NCBI RefSeq assembly: GCF_008795985.1 | Contig: NZ_VMHP01000001.1 | Coordinates: 1,612,001-1,676,000 of the forward strand | DNA: 64,000 bases | Direction of reading: 5' to 3' | DNA from: Marinobacter halotolerans | GTDB lineage: Bacteria; Pseudomonadota; Gammaproteobacteria; Pseudomonadales; Oleiphilaceae | Shown: piece by piece, positions 48,963 through 56,678 of the stretch | Layout: the number at the start of each line of letters is the position of its first letter | How positions within the stretch are numbered: position 1 is the first letter of the stretch | Program-made: the position numbers and the translations under genes | Notes under the pieces: model-generated | Seen by the model: the letters and a program-made list of their open reading frames with translations, nothing else | Told to the model about the DNA's origin: nothing | The model's database searches: none

Positions 48963-49002
48963 GCGTATTGCCGGGGCAGCCCGGCAATACGCGTGCTTTT
49001 TT
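48963..49002 (+). terminator. Rho-independent terminator after prlC
   Basis: GCGTATTGCCGGG (48963-48975), tetraloop GCAG, and CCCGGCAATACGC (48980-48992), a 13-bp perfect stem. After GTGC come six T (48997-49002). The T run directly abuts the GGAG of the yheV ribosome site. Confidence 0.9.
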
Positions 49003-49015
49003 GGAGAACAAAGCA

Positions 49016-49267
49016 ATGGCCAGTCCAAAACGTTTTATCGCCGGCGCGGTCTGCCCGCGTTGCGCGGAAATGGACAAGATCATGATGTTCACCACGGATG
49101 ATGACGACCAGGTGCGCGAATGTGTGGCTTGCGGTTTTACGGACGCGGTTTCAGACACACCGAAGCCGGAAGACGCTGAACTGCAAACCCGCGTAAACAA
49201 GCGTAAAAACACCGACGACCACACGGTCCAGCAGGTAGTGTTTTTCAAATCCGGCTCAGAGGATTGA
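49016..49267 (+). CDS. YheV-family putative zinc ribbon protein
   Basis: An 83-residue protein from ATG 49016 (GGAG upstream). It has the four Cys of a rubredoxin-like zinc ribbon, CPRC at 13-16 and CVACG later, as in E. coli YheV. It accompanies prlC across gammaproteobacteria, but no role is known. Its ribosome site begins where the prlC terminator ends, so it needs read-through or a promoter inside prlC. Confidence 0.88.
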   Translation: MASPKRFIAGAVCPRCAEMDKIMMFTTDDDDQVRECVACGFTDAVSDTPKPEDAELQTRVNKRKNTDDHTVQQVVFFKSGSED

Positions 49268-49273
49268 GACGGG

Positions 49274-49504
49274 TTATTCTTCCGCTACAAAGGCGAACCT
49301 GGGCACCTGTTCGCCCGCGACTTCCACGGTTTCGCGAAACATGGCGAGGGGCCTGACCCACAGGCTCCTGTCGCCGTACAGGCAGCGGTATACCACCATC
49401 TTTTCCTCGGTTTCACTGTGTCGGGCGATGTCGATCACCTGATAGTCCCGGCCCTTGTAATGACGATATCTTCCCGGACGGATTTCCGTTTTCTTGTCAG
49501 TCAT
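49274..49504 (-). CDS. DUF1653 domain protein
   Basis: A 76-residue basic-then-acidic protein with PGRYRHYKGRDYQVIDIARHSETEE and VVYRCLYGDRSLWVRPLAMF, the DUF1653 pattern. It is a small beta-rich fold found alone or fused to other domains, function unknown. It stops six bp after yheV in a convergent arrangement and is divergent from the diguanylate cyclase gene. Confidence 0.88.
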   Translation of the reverse strand: MTDKKTEIRPGRYRHYKGRDYQVIDIARHSETEEKMVVYRCLYGDRSLWVRPLAMFRETVEVAGEQVPRFAFVAEE

Positions 49505-49660
49505 TGGTAAACTCTTTTCTGTATCTTCATGCTACGGATTTACGGGCAGCAGACCTCCCCTTCAGCGACTAGACTGACAGCCACGGCGTCAGGCAATGTC
49601 GTCTGGCCGTTTGGGGCCTTTAAGTCTAGCCTAAGTTCCGATTTCAGGTAACGCTGCTCT

Positions 49661-51457
49661 ATGAAGCCTATAACTTGTGGCCTTGTTGGTTGTTTGTTGA
49701 TGCTGTTGTCAGCGGCGGCGAACTTTGCCCATGGGGCAGATTACGCTGTTGACTGGATTAAGGCGCCGAGCGGCGGTCTGACGCTTCAAGAAGTCAGGAC
49801 CCTGCCCGACGCCCGTTGGAGCCAGGTCCCCGCAGGCGAAACGTTGAACGCCGGTTTTGACGCCGATGACATATGGGTGCGCCTTACCCTCCCTGCTGCC
49901 CAGTTCGAGCGCTATCTCGAGATCGGCTATCCTTTGCTGGATTATGTCCGGTTGGATTGGGTCAGCGCCGGCGAGCGGCTGTCGCAGTTTGAAACCGGCG
50001 ATCGCGTGGCTTTCGATTCTCGCCCTGTGCGTCATCGAAATTTTCTGTTCCCGGTTCCTCAGACGGAAGAACCAGTCACCGCCTACATTCGGGTACAATC
50101 CGAAGGAGCTGTGCAGGTGCCGATTGACGTCAGCGACACCGCTGATCTGATTGCCTCTGAACAGATCGATTACGGATGGCAGGCTTTGTTTCTCGGCATC
50201 ATGATTGCCATGGCGGTCTACAACGCCTTCGTGATGTTGTTGGTCCGTAATCCCGCCTATTTCTGGTACGTGCTGACGGTGGTTGCGTCCGCGCTTGCGA
50301 TCATGAATCTGAATGGCCTTACCTTTCAATGGTTCTGGCCCGATTCACCCATCATGAACCGATATTTCACGGGCCCGGTGGTGGCCGCAAATATCCTGTT
50401 TGCAGCCTTTTTTGCAATGAGTTTTCTGTCCCTTCGACGATTCAGCCCCTGGTCCTATCGGGTTATGCAGGCCGTCGTCGTTGTCTCTCTTTTCGGTATC
50501 GTTTTTGGAATTTTTGGCGACTATCAGTCTTCTGCGGTTTTCGTCAGTGTGCTGACAATGCTGGTGACCTTGCTGACATTCATTATTGGCCTGGTTGCAT
50601 GGCGGAAAGGACAGGTGTTGGCAAAATATTACGTGATTGCATGGTCTCCCCTTTTATTGGGGCACCTGGTAAATGCCGCCAGCAAGATTGGGGTGATTCC
50701 GCGTAGTGACCTGACCGATGTTGCACCGCAGATCGGTGTGGCTCTGGAGGTGACGCTGATGTCCTTTGCCCTGGCTTCCCGCATCAGTCTTGAACGCAAG
50801 CGTCGCCAGCAGGCCCAAGAACGGACGCTGGAAGTTCAGCGTCAGGCTAATCAGACTCTGGAAGCCCGGGTCCAGGCCCGGACCGAGGAACTGGAACAGG
50901 TGAATGACCGGCTCAAGGCCATGACCATAACCGATGGCCTGACCCAGGTAGCCAACCGGCGCCGCTTTGACGACTGCCTGGCAACGGAATTCAATCGCGC
51001 CTGTCGTCAAGGCTATCCGCTTAGCGTAATCCTCATGGATATTGATCATTTCAAGAAGCTGAACGATAACCATGGTCACCTGATCGGGGATGACTGCCTT
51101 ATCAGCGTGGCGTCAGCCTGCAGTGAGCTTATCCATCGGTCCGGTGATCTCCTGGCCCGCTATGGCGGTGAGGAGTTTGTGGTTCTGCTGCCGGATACCC
51201 CCGAAGCTGGCGCACTGGCGGTGGCTGAACGCCTCAGGCAGGCCGCTGCCTCGGTGCCTCTGCCCGCCGGAAGCGACGGGCAGCCGCTCTCGCTCACCAT
51301 CAGTCTGGGCGTTGCCACTGCCATTCCCACCCGAAACCAGGTGGCAACTGACCTGGTGAGGCATGCGGACGAGGCGCTTTATGCGGCCAAGGACGCCGGG
51401 CGCAACCGGGTCATGGTGTTCCGTGAATCCGGCTGCGAGGCGGCAGAACCGGTCTGA
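49661..51457 (+). CDS. Diguanylate cyclase with 7TMR-DISM sensor
   Basis: A 598-residue protein makes c-di-GMP in response to an envelope signal. It has a signal peptide (about 1-25), a periplasmic 7TMR-DISM domain, seven membrane helices (about 180-390), a coiled coil rich in Gln and Arg, and a C-terminal GGDEF domain. The active site is intact: YGGEEF near 501-506. An RSGD inhibition site five residues upstream indicates product feedback control. The sensor architecture is shared with the hybrid kinase at 25267-27672. It is divergent from the DUF1653 gene and converges on the haemoglobin gene nine bp away. Confidence 0.92.
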   Translation: MKPITCGLVGCLLMLLSAAANFAHGADYAVDWIKAPSGGLTLQEVRTLPDARWSQVPAGETLNAGFDADDIWVRLTLPAAQFERYLEIGYPLLDYVRLDWVSAGERLSQFETGDRVAFDSRPVRHRNFLFPVPQTEEPVTAYIRVQSEGAVQVPIDVSDTADLIASEQIDYGWQALFLGIMIAMAVYNAFVMLLVRNPAYFWYVLTVVASALAIMNLNGLTFQWFWPDSPIMNRYFTGPVVAANILFAAFFAMSFLSLRRFSPWSYRVMQAVVVVSLFGIVFGIFGDYQSSAVFVSVLTMLVTLLTFIIGLVAWRKGQVLAKYYVIAWSPLLLGHLVNAASKIGVIPRSDLTDVAPQIGVALEVTLMSFALASRISLERKRRQQAQERTLEVQRQANQTLEARVQARTEELEQVNDRLKAMTITDGLTQVANRRRFDDCLATEFNRACRQGYPLSVILMDIDHFKKLNDNHGHLIGDDCLISVASACSELIHRSGDLLARYGGEEFVVLLPDTPEAGALAVAERLRQAAASVPLPAGSDGQPLSLTISLGVATAIPTRNQVATDLVRHADEALYAAKDAGRNRVMVFRESGCEAAEPV

Positions 51458-51466
51458 TCGGTCTGA

Positions 51467-51910
51467 TCAAAGGTTGCGGATGTCCGGGTACATGGGCACC
51501 AGACGCTTGATCAGCCGGTTCTGGGCGCTGACCGGCACGCCGTTTTCTTCCATCGCCAGAATCAGGTTCTCTGCCAGGGCGTTGAACTCCGTATCGGTAA
51601 TGTTCATGTCGGAATGGCTCTCCCGCATGCCCCGGCCGGTGTAGGTGCAGGGGCCGCCGCTCACGCTGCACAGCTGGTCTGTGAGGTTGGTGTGGAACTG
51701 GGACACATCAATACCGGCGAAGTGTTCGTTGATCCGTTCGTCCTCGACAATCAGGTATAGCAGATCTTCCACGATAGTGGCGATGCCCCTGCGCTCGCCG
51801 AGCTGCTGGTAGAGCTCTGGTGACGAATCGGTGTCAGCGTTGCTGCTGAGGGTCTGGCACCCGCTGAGCAGCACGGAGGCGAGAACAAGAGTCAGAATAT
51901 AAGCTTTCAT
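51467..51910 (-). CDS. Lipidated truncated haemoglobin (group 1-like)
   Basis: From ATG 51910 the product is 147 residues. A lipoprotein signal ends in LLSGC with Cys18, followed by a truncated-globin fold: ELYQQLGERRGIATIVEDLLY (Tyr52 at the expected B10), FAGIDVSQF and GRGMRESHSDM with proximal His99. Two cysteines (81 and 88), in CSVSGGPC, could form a disulfide in an oxidising compartment. The predicted site is the envelope, not the cytoplasm, which is unusual for this family. It may bind O2 or NO. It is the last gene of a leftward cluster, 16 bp after DUF3034. Confidence 0.82.
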   Translation of the reverse strand: MKAYILTLVLASVLLSGCQTLSSNADTDSSPELYQQLGERRGIATIVEDLLYLIVEDERINEHFAGIDVSQFHTNLTDQLCSVSGGPCTYTGRGMRESHSDMNITDTEFNALAENLILAMEENGVPVSAQNRLIKRLVPMYPDIRNL

Positions 51911-51926
51911 GGTGTCCTCCGGTGAA

Positions 51927-52808
51927 TCAGAAACTGGCCTGCAGGGAGAGGTAGGCGCCGGATTGGTCTTGCAGGGTGGCAACGTCACCGAGGTTGACCC
52001 ACGCGGCGGTCACCGACACCCGACGATCCGGCACCCAGGCCACGAACACGTCCCACCAGTCATCTTCCGTGGCAAAGCCGAGGTTGTCCGGTTTCTGGCG
52101 ATATTCGGTGCCCACCAGCCACTGGCGGCTCAGGAACAGGCTGACACTGCCCTCGGCCATGGCTTCGTAACTGTCGTTGCGGTCGCCGCCGAAACCCAGC
52201 AGGCCGCCCTGGTTGGCTTTGGTGGCCCGAAGGGTGCCGTTCACCAGCAGGTTGCGGCCGGCAATGGCGGCAAAAAACAGTTTGCTGCCGCTGAGATAGA
52301 AGTCGGCGCCTGTGTCGTCCCGGGAACCGATGGCTTCGGGCACCGTGTATTCACGATTCTGTTTGTATTGCAGGCCTGCCGACCATTGGCCCCAGGAGCT
52401 GTAAAGCACATCCCCCACCAATCGCACTTTCAGGCCTGCCACATCCTGCACCAGCTCCTCCTCTTCCAGGCCAAAGCCGTTCTTGAGGGTGAACACCAGT
52501 GAATCCAGGTCCAGTGTCTGCCTTGCAAACGTCAGCTCCACCCGGTTTTTCCAGGTAACGCCAGCGCCGGTGACGTTCAGCGAATAGTCGTCGGTTTCGG
52601 CCCGCGACAGCGTCACTGTGCCGCCCCATTCTTCATCACTGGCGTAGCCGTTCAGCAGGGCCCAGGGAGACAGGCCGCCACCGGCACTGCCCTCAATGGA
52701 TGTCACGCCACCAGTGGCCCATAGGCGACTCCCAACATCCGCCACAGCGGGGGCGGATGAGGCCAGTATCAGTAAGCCAGTGGCGAGAGTGCTCAGGTAG
52801 TTTTTCAT
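51927..52808 (-). CDS. DUF3034-family outer-membrane-like protein
   Basis: A 293-residue exported protein with a signal peptide (cleavage near Ala23) and mature DVGSRLWATGGVTSIEGSAGGG. It continues with alternating amphipathic strands typical of an outer-membrane beta-barrel and ends in LSLQASF, with C-terminal Phe. I recognise the DUF3034 family, uncharacterised. Its ATG overlaps the stop of the GGDEF/EAL gene (ATGA), and the haemoglobin gene follows 16 bp later, so it is translationally coupled in the cluster. It may be a channel or surface partner of the haemoglobin. Confidence 0.82.
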   Translation of the reverse strand: MKNYLSTLATGLLILASSAPAVADVGSRLWATGGVTSIEGSAGGGLSPWALLNGYASDEEWGGTVTLSRAETDDYSLNVTGAGVTWKNRVELTFARQTLDLDSLVFTLKNGFGLEEEELVQDVAGLKVRLVGDVLYSSWGQWSAGLQYKQNREYTVPEAIGSRDDTGADFYLSGSKLFFAAIAGRNLLVNGTLRATKANQGGLLGFGGDRNDSYEAMAEGSVSLFLSRQWLVGTEYRQKPDNLGFATEDDWWDVFVAWVPDRRVSVTAAWVNLGDVATLQDQSGAYLSLQASF

Positions 52809-55180
52809 GGCGTCGTTTCTCCCGGGGTTTCCAGTTCCGGTTTCATGTCCTGTAGTTTGTTGACGGTCGCCAACAGGTCAGAGGCACCGACGGGACGGCT
52901 CATGTAGAAGCCCTGGCCGGTCTCGCAACCCCAGCCCTTTAGGATATGCCAGGCCTCACGGTTCTCGATGCCTTCGGCGACAATTTTCAGGCCAAGCCCA
53001 TGGGCCATATCGATCGTCGACCTGACAATCAGCTGGTCCTGGGGTTCGCTATCGAGCTTCAGCACAAAGGATTTGTCGATCTTCAGCTCCTGCACCGGCA
53101 GCTTGCGTAGCTGGGACAGTGACGAATACCCGGTACCGAAATCGTCGACAGACAGGGTGACTCCTAACTGGCGGAGCCTGCCGAGGGTTTCCAGTGCCGT
53201 TTCCGGGTCGTCCATCAGGGCGCTTTCGGTCACCTCGAGCGTTATGGCGGACATAGGCAGTTTCCAGTCCGAGAAGGCATCCGCAACCTCGTCAATCAGT
53301 TCAGGCCGGGTGAGATCCATGGTCGACAGATTGATCGCCACGCCAATATCGAGCCCGGAAGCATGCCAGTGGCTGGCGTCCTGGGCCACGCGGCGCAGAA
53401 TGTGGCGGGTGAGGTCGGTGATCTGACCGGACTGTTCTGCGAGGAAAATGAACTCTTCCGGTGAGATAAATCCCAGCTCCGGGTGAATCCAGCGCACGAG
53501 GGCCTCTACTTGCTGCAGACTGCCGTCGGCCATGGCCAGCTTGGGCTGATAGTTCATGTGCAGACCCATATCGGCAATGGCCGAGGTCAGGTCCGAAATA
53601 ATCTGCAGCTCTCGCAGGTGGTCTTCGTCCCTGCCCGGCTGATAATGAGTCACCCGCTGGCGGGTGGACTGGGCCAGCTCAAAGGTCAGATTCAGCCGCC
53701 GACGGACCTGGTCGGTGTCCTGGGCGTCTTCCGGCAGTTGCAGTGAAACCATGGTGCAGCGTAGGGCGAACGGGGTGTTATCGATCATCAGCGGCGCCTG
53801 CACAGCGTCCAGAAGCTGGTGGGCCAACGCGTTCAGGGCTTCGCCCGTGCAGGCGTCGGCCAGCATCAGGAATTCACCGCCGCCGGTGCGGGCCAGTTCC
53901 GAGTGGTCGGGCAGTTCATGGCGCAGCCGGTCTGCCACAGCCTGAAGCACTTTGTCGCCAAACGCCAGGCCCAGAGTATCGTTGATATTGGACAGCTCAT
54001 TGATGCGCAGACCAAACAGGCGGTAGGACTGATTCTCGCTGAACCCTTCCCGCACGCTGTTCAGGAAGGCGTGGGCATTGGGCAGGCCGGTAATTTCGTC
54101 GTGGCTGGCCGCGTAACGTATCTGTGCTTCCCGGTCCTTGAGTTTCTCCAGCATGTCCCCCAGTGCATGTCGCAGTTCCTCCAGTTCACCGCCCGCCCGG
54201 ATGCGGGGAGGTTCCGGGGATGCGCCATCGCCAATGGATTTGGCGTATTCGGCCAGCGCAAGTACAGGTCTGCCCAGGCTACGGGCGACGATCAGCGCAA
54301 TCAGCGCTGCCAGAATCAACACGCCGCTAATCAGCAACAGAATTTCGATGGCCCGCTTGTAATAGGCGGCCAGGCTGGCATCACGGTTGATCAGCAGAAG
54401 CAGCTGCAGACTGGTTTGCGGGTCGTCGGACAGTATAAGAATGCGGGTGAAAAAATGCGGGCTGCTGACAAAACGCGAGCCCATCTGATTCTCGGCACTG
54501 ACGCCGGCCAGCTCGCGGAGCCTGCCGTCGGACATGGCCGAGTCGTCGGAGAGAAACTGGAAGTTATCGTCTCCGGGCAGTTTGGCGCGATAGCGTACTT
54601 CCGTGCCACTAAGGCGTTCGATAATGTCCGCCACTTCCTCGCCCAGTTCGAAACCGGCGATCAATTGCGCCCGCAATCCTGGCGCTTCCACCGGGAGCGT
54701 GACCAGTTCGATGGCACGACCATCGATCACCGTGATCTGGCTGGCAAAGCCGTTGACCTGGGCTTCCGCCAGCAGCTTGAGGGTTTCCGCCCGCTGCCTG
54801 AGGTTTTCAGGGGGTGTACTGGCAGTGGCCAGTACCTGGCTATCGCTACCGATGATCACGGCAAATCGGGCGCCGACGCGGCGGCTCTGGTTTTCCAGTG
54901 CACTGTCTGCCGTTGCCCGGTCGCGGCTGGCCAGGGCCGAGCGAAATCCGAAGTCCCTGACCACCACGTCCAGGCGGGACAGGATCAGGCTGGTGCGACG
55001 CTCCAGAATTTCCGCGGCTACCCGCTCGCCCAGTCGGAGCTGCTCTACAGCCCGTGCTTTTTCATCCTCAAACAAATAAAGCATCAGCAGGGCGCCGATG
55101 CTGATGCTGACCACAGCAACCAACGCCACCATAGCCGTCACGAGCCTGCCCCGAAATCCGATCCGGTTTGCTATTCCCAT
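52805..55180 (-). CDS. Membrane c-di-GMP enzyme: degenerate GGDEF plus EAL
   Basis: A protein of 791 residues. It has an N-terminal membrane helix (about 12-34), a periplasmic sensor domain of about 230 residues, a second helix (about 280-305), a HAMP-like linker, GGDEF and EAL. The GGDEF motif reads GGGEF (near 434), so cyclase activity is probably lost. The EAL domain is intact: QVEALVRW near 560, NLSTMDL, and DDFGTGYSSLSQL near 684. I infer a c-di-GMP phosphodiesterase. ATG 55180 overlaps the cupredoxin stop (TGATG), with AGGA upstream. Confidence 0.9.
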   Translation of the reverse strand: MGIANRIGFRGRLVTAMVALVAVVSISIGALLMLYLFEDEKARAVEQLRLGERVAAEILERRTSLILSRLDVVVRDFGFRSALASRDRATADSALENQSRRVGARFAVIIGSDSQVLATASTPPENLRQRAETLKLLAEAQVNGFASQITVIDGRAIELVTLPVEAPGLRAQLIAGFELGEEVADIIERLSGTEVRYRAKLPGDDNFQFLSDDSAMSDGRLRELAGVSAENQMGSRFVSSPHFFTRILILSDDPQTSLQLLLLINRDASLAAYYKRAIEILLLISGVLILAALIALIVARSLGRPVLALAEYAKSIGDGASPEPPRIRAGGELEELRHALGDMLEKLKDREAQIRYAASHDEITGLPNAHAFLNSVREGFSENQSYRLFGLRINELSNINDTLGLAFGDKVLQAVADRLRHELPDHSELARTGGGEFLMLADACTGEALNALAHQLLDAVQAPLMIDNTPFALRCTMVSLQLPEDAQDTDQVRRRLNLTFELAQSTRQRVTHYQPGRDEDHLRELQIISDLTSAIADMGLHMNYQPKLAMADGSLQQVEALVRWIHPELGFISPEEFIFLAEQSGQITDLTRHILRRVAQDASHWHASGLDIGVAINLSTMDLTRPELIDEVADAFSDWKLPMSAITLEVTESALMDDPETALETLGRLRQLGVTLSVDDFGTGYSSLSQLRKLPVQELKIDKSFVLKLDSEPQDQLIVRSTIDMAHGLGLKIVAEGIENREAWHILKGWGCETGQGFYMSRPVGASDLLATVNKLQDMKPELETPGETTP

Positions 55181-55845
55181 CACAGATCCTGGAAGCGTTT
55201 TTGTAAACCGTCCAGTCGCCCCTTTTCCGGACGTTCCAGCTTGAGGTCCAGGGCCAGCTCTAAGGGGCCGGAGGACGGAATACTGGCCGTCACATCGACG
55301 GTTTGCGTGGTGTTCTGCAACCTGTCATGCCAAAGGCTGAAGTCCAGCTTCCCGTCGGCCATGGCCGACACGCTGGCAGGAAGACGGATGGCGGCCATGC
55401 CGTCCGGCCCCGTGCGGGCCGTCAGGGCGCTTTCGGTAACCAGAATAAAGCCCTGCATCTGGTCATGAATGTTGCATCCAACTTCCACAACGCCGGTTTT
55501 GTCAAACAGGATGGGTTCTTCGGGCTGGCCTGCAAAGAGCTCAATATTGAAGGATTTGGCGGGCGAGAATGAATACACGTGATGCTGGGTGTTATCCCGA
55601 TTGGGGAAATCGACCTTCGATCCTCTGGGAACGACCAGAGAATGCGGCCGGAATTCTCGGCCTTTCTGGATCATTTCGGCGCTGGAGGGCTCGGCGGCTT
55701 GGCCGTGATTGATTATAACCCGGGCGTCCTCGACGGGTTCCCCGGTCGAGCTGTCTACGATTCTGACCGAAAGCGTCGTCGGCTCCGCTGCCAGTGCAAG
55801 GGGCGCCATGGTCAGCAATAGCGGAACAATCCAGTTTTTGAACAT
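55180..55845 (-). CDS. Exported cupredoxin-like protein ('methylamine utilization' type)
   Basis: A 221-residue secreted protein with signal peptide to about Ala20, then a Big-like segment (VRIVDSSTGEPVEDARVIINHG) and a plastocyanin-like domain. Candidate blue-copper ligands are His88/His89 (NTQHHVYSF), Cys124, His127 and Met130 (GCNIHDQM), so a periplasmic electron carrier or copper-binding sensor is likely. Similar genes are labelled methylamine utilization protein, but no mau pathway is present. ATG 55845 is preferred over GTG 55857. The upstream unknown gene stops 23 bp before, and the GGDEF/EAL gene overlaps its stop. Confidence 0.85.
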   Translation of the reverse strand: MFKNWIVPLLLTMAPLALAAEPTTLSVRIVDSSTGEPVEDARVIINHGQAAEPSSAEMIQKGREFRPHSLVVPRGSKVDFPNRDNTQHHVYSFSPAKSFNIELFAGQPEEPILFDKTGVVEVGCNIHDQMQGFILVTESALTARTGPDGMAAIRLPASVSAMADGKLDFSLWHDRLQNTTQTVDVTASIPSSGPLELALDLKLERPEKGRLDGLQKRFQDL

Positions 55846-55868
55846 CGGTATGACCACTCGCCTGTCAA

Positions 55869-56555
55869 CTACTCAACGCCCCCCAGAGAAAGGCGTATAT
55901 GATTGCGATCCAGCAGATTGTCCCAGTACTGCTTCATCCAGTCCCACGCTGCATTCCTTGTCTGTTCTACGAACGGATCCAGATTCAGTTCGTAATAGTC
56001 CGGTGTGCCTGCAATCTGCAGAACGGTGACAGTGATGGATTGGTCCAGCTCGTTGGCAAAGGGCTCACCAATGAGCTGATGTGCCAGCAGGTTGGCCCTG
56101 GTTGCCTCCACATCCACCAGTTCACTGGCGCGGGTACAGCGGTTGTTCTCACACATCTCTTCCATTAAACGGTGGCACAGGTAGGCACGAATCAGCAGTC
56201 CCCCCAGGCCGTCATAGCGTACCAGCAATACAGAGGGCTGAGTAAAGTAACCAATTGCAGCTTTTATGAATGGCGCGAACAATTCCGATTTGCCGGCTTC
56301 GGCGGCACAGGCTTCCACACACTCGATCAGTCGGGGGGCCATCTCAATGTACTCGAGGGCAAACTGAAACAGGCAGCTGGCGGGCTGGTACCCCTCGATG
56401 GCGATGGTAGACGGCAGCGAGAGGGCACTCTCCTGCATCTGCCTCAGGAAGGTGCCAGAGCGTGCTTCCTGGCGCCTCGCCTGATCAATAATGTCTAGCA
56501 CAGCCTTCGGTGTCATTTGAGGAGATGCCAATATCTGAACGGAATGGGGTCGCAA
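55869..56555 (-). CDS. Hypothetical protein, first gene of the cupredoxin/haemoglobin cluster
   Basis: A 228-residue soluble, mainly helical protein without signal peptide or membrane segment. It is rich in Leu, Ala, Glu and Cys (CVEACAAEAG, CHRLMEEMCENNRCTRAS). I recognise no family. The likely start is TTG 56555, because GGGAGG lies just upstream at 4-5 bases; ATG 56516 lacks a ribosome site. The cupredoxin gene begins 23 bp after its stop, so they are probably co-transcribed. Its cluster suggests a redox or c-di-GMP-linked role, an inference only. Confidence 0.6.
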   Translation of the reverse strand: MRPHSVQILASPQMTPKAVLDIIDQARRQEARSGTFLRQMQESALSLPSTIAIEGYQPASCLFQFALEYIEMAPRLIECVEACAAEAGKSELFAPFIKAAIGYFTQPSVLLVRYDGLGGLLIRAYLCHRLMEEMCENNRCTRASELVDVEATRANLLAHQLIGEPFANELDQSITVTVLQIAGTPDYYELNLDPFVEQTRNAAWDWMKQYWDNLLDRNHIRLSLGGVE

Positions 56556-56678
56556 GGCGCCTCCCTGTATCAGGAACCGAGTCAGGAGCAGAATCGCCGG
56601 TGACAGGAATATGCCGCTGGCTTGGCCACACGCCTGCTTATCCTCCCAAGTGTAGACCAGATTCGCCAGTCTGCCCGG

